64,000 nucleotides of DNA. It comes from Pseudomonas syringae KCTC 12500. Lineage in GTDB: Bacteria; Pseudomonadota; Gammaproteobacteria; Pseudomonadales; Pseudomonadaceae. The stretch is taken from positions 1,325,501 to 1,389,500 of the forward strand of contig NZ_AYTM02000002.1 in NCBI RefSeq assembly GCF_000507185.2, written 5' to 3'. The position numbers and the translations under genes are program-made. Below are positions 58,078 through 64,000 of the stretch, one piece after another. Every line of letters starts with the position of its first letter. Position 1 is the stretch's first letter. The notes beneath the pieces are model-generated. The model had not been told where the DNA came from and did no database searches. It worked only from the letters and a program-made list of their open reading frames with translations.

Positions 58078-58431
58078 ATGAAGCGGTATTGGCTGTTGTT
58101 GTCGCTGGCCATCGTGCTGGCGGGTTGTCAGTCCACCCGTGACCAGATGCTGGCGGAGGGTTATCCGCCGGGTTTTGCAGACGGCTATCAGGACGGCTGC
58201 AGCAGCGGCAGGGATGCAGCAGGCGCCACTACCGGCCAATTCCGCAAAAACGTGCCCCGTTACTTGAAAGACAAGCTCTACGCCCAGGGCTGGACCGATG
58301 GCTTTCGTCAGTGCGAGACCTCGCAGGACAATCGCGACCGGCTCGATCCCGGCCAGGTCTTCAATGAGCGTGACCGTGCCTGGGAGCGGGAAAAGACCCG
58401 CAGTGCCGCCAAGGCCTACCGCCCGAACTGA
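58078..58431 (+). CDS. Small lipoprotein
   Basis: A 117-residue lipoprotein. Signal and lipobox are clear: LLLSLAIVLAGC, with Cys at residue 18. The mature part starts QSTRDQMLAEGYPPGFADGY and has GYQDGCSSGRDAAG and GWTDGFRQC, with Gly-Tyr/Trp-x-Asp-Gly repeats and two further Cys. The tail is charged. There is no Asp at +2 (Gln instead), so Lol export to the outer membrane is expected. GAGGGAA precedes ATG. Function is unknown. Confidence 0.78.
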   Translation: MKRYWLLLSLAIVLAGCQSTRDQMLAEGYPPGFADGYQDGCSSGRDAAGATTGQFRKNVPRYLKDKLYAQGWTDGFRQCETSQDNRDRLDPGQVFNERDRAWEREKTRSAAKAYRPN

Positions 58432-58505
58432 CCCACAAAGCCTGAAAAATCGACGAAACCAATGATGCCCTGCTGTGGCCCAAAGCCTATTAGGGAGGAC
58501 ATTTC

Positions 58506-59003
58506 ATGAGCCGCGCATTCGTAAACGAAGACAACGCTGCCGCCGAGGCCGAGCAACCGGTCGAGCGGCTGGTCAGTACACAGATCAACTACGTCACGGC
58601 CGAAGGCCTGACCATGTTGAAGAAACACGTCAGCAACCTGCAGGCGCAGCACAGCACGCAAACCGCGTTGGGCGAAGCGGCAGACAAGCAGCGACTGGCC
58701 GATCTGGAACGCGACCTGCGCTACTTCAACCAGCGCCTGCAAAGCGCGCAGGTCGTCGCACCGGCCGTGTCGACCGAAAAAGTGCAGATAGGCAGTTGGG
58801 TAACGTTCGCGGATGAACAGGACAACCAGCAGCGCGTGCATCTGGTGGGAGAGGATCAGGCCGATGCAGCCAAAGGACAGATCAATTGGGGGTCGCCACT
58901 GGGCCGCGCCCTGATCGGTGCGCAGAAAGGCGATGAAGTGTTGTGGCAGCGCCCGGCGGGCGATCAGTCGATTGAAGTGCTGCTGATCGAACCTGACGCG
59001 TGA
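58506..59003 (+). CDS. GreA/GreB-family protein with shortened coiled coil
   Basis: A 165-residue RNA-polymerase-binding protein of the Gre family. It starts MSRAFVNEDN, as many GreB-like proteins do. The N-terminal hairpin (about 30-90) is roughly 17 residues shorter than in E. coli GreA, and the tip motif with the catalytic acids (GDLKENAEY in GreA) is missing. The C-terminal FKBP-like domain is well kept (IGSWVTFADEQDN, INWGSPLGRALIGAQKGDEV). It should bind the polymerase secondary channel but may not stimulate transcript cleavage; an Rnk- or Gfh-like modulatory role is possible. GGAGG lies upstream. A palindrome separates it from convergent ettA. Confidence 0.8.
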   Translation: MSRAFVNEDNAAAEAEQPVERLVSTQINYVTAEGLTMLKKHVSNLQAQHSTQTALGEAADKQRLADLERDLRYFNQRLQSAQVVAPAVSTEKVQIGSWVTFADEQDNQQRVHLVGEDQADAAKGQINWGSPLGRALIGAQKGDEVLWQRPAGDQSIEVLLIEPDA

Positions 59004-59023
59004 GCCAGGCCGACCAGCGGCAG

Positions 59024-59049
59024 CGCCGCTCCTTGCAAGGAGCGGCGCA
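59024..59049. terminator. Perfect palindrome between convergent genes
   Basis: A 26-bp perfect palindrome with arms GCGCCGCTCCTTG and CAAGGAGCGGCGC, between the Gre-family gene and ettA. It is likely a bidirectional transcription end, though without a clear T-tract. Confidence 0.7.
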
Positions 59050-59063
59050 TGCCTGAACTCTGA

Positions 59064-60728
<1,665 letters not shown>

Positions 60729-61110
60729 GAAATGAAAACCTAGCGTCTGTAATGAGGACCGATTTGGGTAACGAGCTTAAAGCTCCGGCCGGAAAAAAGC
60801 TTTTATTTGTCCTTGAGACTTGCCGCGAGACCGTTCCGAGCCTTGAATAAACTCAGTTGGAAATATATCGGGGCAGTGCTGGCAAATATAAAGCCTGATC
60901 GATATTGCAAAAAGTGGAGTCACTCATGCAGGAGTCGGTGGATACCACACGTTGCGCAAAGCTACCCGAATGCTGCGTGCAGGGCAAACGATACGGCCCA
61001 ATGGGACTGGCACTTTGCCACAACTAAAGGCATGCTAGCCGCCCTCTTTGGGCGACCGCCTATTTTATCTAAAGCACCACTGCTTCAGTCCAGCAGTCAG
61101 GAACAGCGAT
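60729..61110. other. Divergent intergenic region between ettA and the PAS-GGDEF gene
   Basis: This 382-base region should contain promoters for both genes. A frame from 60807 to 61475 overlaps the real downstream gene in the wrong frame and is not called. I see no clear operator or terminator. Confidence 0.5.
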
Positions 61111-64000
61111 TTGCCCACTTCAACGCCTCTGTCGTCATCAAGTGTTGCTACAGACAGTGCGACCAGGCCTCTGCGTGGGTCAGTGAAAGGCATGCTGGCG
61201 GGCCTGGTTCTGGTGGTGCTTGCCCTGTTGCTCTGGCAGCTGATCGAGCAATTTCATCAGACTCAGGAGCGCCAGCGTCAGCGCAGTCTGGAGTACAGCG
61301 TCCAGTTGTCAGACCGGATGAGTCTGAACATGGCGCTCAAGGCGCAGATCGCCATGAACCTGCTGGACGAGGCGCTATCCTCGGGGGAGCGGCTGGAGCA
61401 GCCGACGACGCTGGTGAACCTGCGCACTGCCCTGCCCGCACTGCGCAGCGTCGCTCGCCTGAATCGGGAGGGTGAAATTGTCAGTGACAGTGCCGAGGTC
61501 TCGCGCGACGGTGAGTTTCTCGAACAAGCCATGAAGCAGGCGCGCGGTCGCCCCTACTTCTATACCGGCTCCGAAGACGGCAACCAGATTTATATACTGA
61601 TTCGCCTGGGCAACGGCGTGAGCGGCGACTACTGGGCAGTGCGCGTGGCACCCGACGCCTTGAAAGAACTTGCCAGCCAGCCGGCGCAGAACTTTCAGCA
61701 CCTGTGGCGTCTTGAACAGCGCAAGACGCAGCGGGTCATTCTCCATGAACAGGTGCCGGCCAACGAAGCGGACAGTGGTCTGTCCGATACCATTCTGCTG
61801 CAGCCGCTGAGCAACAGTGACTGGCAACTGCGGGGGCTGTTCGACACCTACAAGGCCCGCAGCGAACTGCTTGCGCCACTGATCGGCAAGTGCCTGATCG
61901 GCCTGCTGCTGTCGATCCTGCCGCTGATCGCGCTGATCAGCCTGCGCCGACGCCAGCGTCAGATGCTGCAGAGCAGGCGCCGCTACCGGGATATCTTCGA
62001 AGGCGCAGGCGTCGCGATCTGTGTCATGGACATGTCCGGCCTTCAAGAGCAACTGGAAGCACTTGAGGTCAGGACCGGCGAGGACTTCGAGCGTCTGCTC
62101 AAAAGCCAGCCAGCCTCGCTCAAACGCCTGCTGCAGCAATTGCGCATCAGCGAACTCAACGAAGTTGCCTTGAGCCTGCTGGACATCGAGCACCGCGAAC
62201 AGGCATGGCAACCATTGATCGAGGGCGAATCACGCTCGCGTCCGGGCGTCGGCATTCCGATCATTCAGGCGGTTCTCGCCGGGCAGCCACGACTGGAACT
62301 GGAAATCTGCCTGACCCGCGCAAGCGGTGAGGATCAGCACCTGTGGCTGGTCATGCGCCTGCCCGAGACACGCAGCGACTTCGATGCGGTGATTCTCAGC
62401 ATTGGCGACATCACCAGCCGTAAACAGGTCGAGCTGTCGTTGCTGGACCGCGAGAGCTTCTGGTCCGACGTGGTACGCACCGTACCGGACCATTTGTACG
62501 TTCAGGACGTACTCAGCCAGCGGGTGATCTACAGCAACCACCACTTCGGCTACACGCTGGGTTACAGCAAGTCAGAACTGCACGCCATGGGCGAGTTCTT
62601 CTGGGAAGTCCTGCTGCACCCTGAGGACGCCCGAAACTATCAGGACATGCGCCTGCGCCAGCGTCACCACGGGCACAATGAATTACTGCAACGCGTGCTG
62701 CGCTTCCGGGACCGCGAGAGCAACTGGCGGTCTTTCGACATTCGCGAGCAGGCGCTGGCCTGGGACGCAGAAGACCGGGTCACCCGTATCATCGGCATTG
62801 CCAAGGACATTACCGAGCAGGTCGCGTCCAGCCAGTCACTGCGTGACAGCGAACAGCGTTACCGCATGCTCGCCGAAAGCATCAGTGATGTGATTTTCTC
62901 CACCGACGGCCGGCTGGTAGTCAACTACGTCAGCCCTTCGGTAGAACGTGCGCTGGGCTACAGCGCCGAGTGGATCCTGCAGAACGGCTGGTCCGCCGCT
63001 ATTGCCACCCCCCAGCAAATAGTCGGTTTCGATGCGCTCATGGACCGCATCGACAAGGTCCTCGACAAACCTCAGGAACTCGCCAGGCTGCGCGAAGAAG
63101 TCACCATCCGAATGTTCCTGTTCGACTGCCTGCGTGCCGACGGTCGCAAGATCCCGGTGGAACTGCGCGTGGTTCTGGTGTGGGGCGAACACGGCAATTT
63201 CGAGGGGATCTTCGGCGTGGGCCGGGACATCAGTCAGCAGCGTCGGGCCGAGAAAGACCTGCGCATGGCTGCCACCGTATTCGAGCATTCGACATCCGCC
63301 ATTCTGATTACCGACCCCGCTGGCTATATCGTGCAGGCCAACGAGGCCTTTACCCGCGTCAGTGGCTATGAAGTGGCTCAGGTGCTCGATCAACTGCCGG
63401 GCATGCTCACCGTGGAGTCCGAACAGGAAACCCGGCTGCGCCACATCCTCAGGCAGTTGAACGGACAAGGCACGTGGGAAGGTGAAATCCGGCTCAAGCG
63501 CCGTAATGGCGAACACTACCCGGCTTGGGTCGGCATTACCGCAGTCCTCGACGATGAAGGCGACCTGGCCAGCTACGTGTGCTTCTTCAGCGATATCAGC
63601 GAGCGCAGGGCCAGCGAGGATCGCATCCACCGTCTGGCCTACTACGACGCGCTGACTCACCTGCCCAACCGCACCCTGTTTCAGGATCGACTGCATTCGG
63701 CGCTGCAGCACGCCGAGCGCCAGCAGGCCTGGGTGGTGCTGATGTTCCTCGACCTCGACCGCTTCAAACCGATCAACGACTCCCTGGGCCATGCCGCGGG
63801 CGACCGGATGCTGCAGGAAATGGCCACGCGCCTGCTCGCCTGCGTATCGGTGGATGACACCGTGGCCCGCATGGGCGGGGATGAATTCACCCTGCTGCTG
63901 GAACCGGATGAAACCCGCGAAGCCGCGCTGAATCGCGCGATTCACGTTGCCGAACGCATTCTGACCAGCCTGATAACGCCTTTCGTACTCGAAGGCCGCG
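61111..64000 (+). CDS. morA: Membrane multi-PAS GGDEF(-EAL) protein, probably MorA, 3' end outside the window
   Basis: The open frame runs from TTG 61111 past base 64000: 963 complete codons plus one base. Two membrane segments (about residues 29-45 and 253-272) flank a periplasmic region. Then come at least three PAS domains, starting near residues 449, 583 and 720, with PAC motifs such as RIIGIAKDITEQ and GIFGVGRDISQQ. A GGDEF domain follows (DALTHLPNRTLF near 847, MGGDEF at residues 921-926), so it can make c-di-GMP. An EAL domain is expected beyond the window if this is MorA. TTG has AGGA eight bases upstream; ATG 61192 would cut into the first membrane region's flank. Proximity to ettA resembles PA4595-PA4601. 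Confidence 0.75.
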   Translation, partial: MPTSTPLSSSSVATDSATRPLRGSVKGMLAGLVLVVLALLLWQLIEQFHQTQERQRQRSLEYSVQLSDRMSLNMALKAQIAMNLLDEALSSGERLEQPTTLVNLRTALPALRSVARLNREGEIVSDSAEVSRDGEFLEQAMKQARGRPYFYTGSEDGNQIYILIRLGNGVSGDYWAVRVAPDALKELASQPAQNFQHLWRLEQRKTQRVILHEQVPANEADSGLSDTILLQPLSNSDWQLRGLFDTYKARSELLAPLIGKCLIGLLLSILPLIALISLRRRQRQMLQSRRRYRDIFEGAGVAICVMDMSGLQEQLEALEVRTGEDFERLLKSQPASLKRLLQQLRISELNEVALSLLDIEHREQAWQPLIEGESRSRPGVGIPIIQAVLAGQPRLELEICLTRASGEDQHLWLVMRLPETRSDFDAVILSIGDITSRKQVELSLLDRESFWSDVVRTVPDHLYVQDVLSQRVIYSNHHFGYTLGYSKSELHAMGEFFWEVLLHPEDARNYQDMRLRQRHHGHNELLQRVLRFRDRESNWRSFDIREQALAWDAEDRVTRIIGIAKDITEQVASSQSLRDSEQRYRMLAESISDVIFSTDGRLVVNYVSPSVERALGYSAEWILQNGWSAAIATPQQIVGFDALMDRIDKVLDKPQELARLREEVTIRMFLFDCLRADGRKIPVELRVVLVWGEHGNFEGIFGVGRDISQQRRAEKDLRMAATVFEHSTSAILITDPAGYIVQANEAFTRVSGYEVAQVLDQLPGMLTVESEQETRLRHILRQLNGQGTWEGEIRLKRRNGEHYPAWVGITAVLDDEGDLASYVCFFSDISERRASEDRIHRLAYYDALTHLPNRTLFQDRLHSALQHAERQQAWVVLMFLDLDRFKPINDSLGHAAGDRMLQEMATRLLACVSVDDTVARMGGDEFTLLLEPDETREAALNRAIHVAERILTSLITPFVLEGR

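Noticed and set aside
60807..61475. 222-codon plus-strand frame before the PAS-GGDEF gene
   Set aside because: It enters the real gene in the wrong frame and has no start signal or domain.

Overview
This window is chromosomal DNA from a fluorescent Pseudomonas, most likely the Pseudomonas syringae group. Support comes from the GC-rich third codon positions, the opuCABCD osmoprotectant operon, the OpdP/DppA3/DppA4/DppBCDF peptide-uptake block, the fklB to Lon-like protease gene order also found in P. aeruginosa (PA4572-PA4576), and several P. syringae-type REP elements. I saw no rRNA, tRNA, CRISPR array, transposase or prophage. The species call is inference from gene content, not a database match.

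Layout. (1) 1-10.4 kb: NhaA antiporter, a proline-iminopeptidase-like hydrolase, a chemoreceptor, a stand-alone GAF protein, a GNAT acetyltransferase, a GAF-GGDEF-EAL protein, a TauE/SafE exporter and three very small proteins. (2) 10.4-16 kb: a galactarate catabolic group (garD, an MFS hexarate transporter, kdgD) with a FadR-type regulator. (3) 16-20.6 kb: an SbmA/YddA-type ABC transporter, the RoxS/RoxR redox two-component system and a periplasmic SIMPL protein. (4) 20.7-35 kb: a bacterial HET-C protein, then the di/tripeptide uptake cluster: four DppA-type binding proteins, an OpdP-type porin and DppBCDF, with a strong stem-loop after each binding-protein or porin gene. (5) 35-37.7 kb: a PepSY/flavodoxin/CysJ-like membrane reductase. 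(6) 37.7-44.5 kb: an accessory block with a two-gene alpha-xenorhabdolysin-type toxin (xaxA, xaxB) and an enhancin-like M60 metallopeptidase gene on either side of the ornithine decarboxylase gene speC. (7) 44.5-50 kb: opuCABCD and prfC. (8) 50-64 kb: an iron-responsive-looking small gene with Fur-box-like sites, fklB, three conserved small genes, a Lon-like protease, DUF3015 and DUF4105/Lnb_N envelope proteins, a lipoprotein, a Gre-like factor, ettA, and the 5' part of a large multi-PAS GGDEF protein (probably morA) that runs off the end.

Most notable. The M60 peptidase gene carries a perfect 113-bp tandem duplication (42164-42276 and 42277-42389). It shifts the frame and splits the gene; removing one copy restores one 826-residue reading frame. 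With xaxAB 2 kb away and the HET-C protein, whose central motif resembles zinc-dependent phospholipases C, the window holds three candidate factors aimed at eukaryotic hosts or predators (insects, amoebae, fungi), none with an obvious Sec signal peptide.

Regulatory features readable from sequence include two Fur-box-like palindromes before 50195, intrinsic terminators after several operons, five cistron-bounding stem-loops in the dpp cluster, and REP or REP-pair elements at about 10.5, 14.8, 15.1, 35.1 and 50.0 kb.
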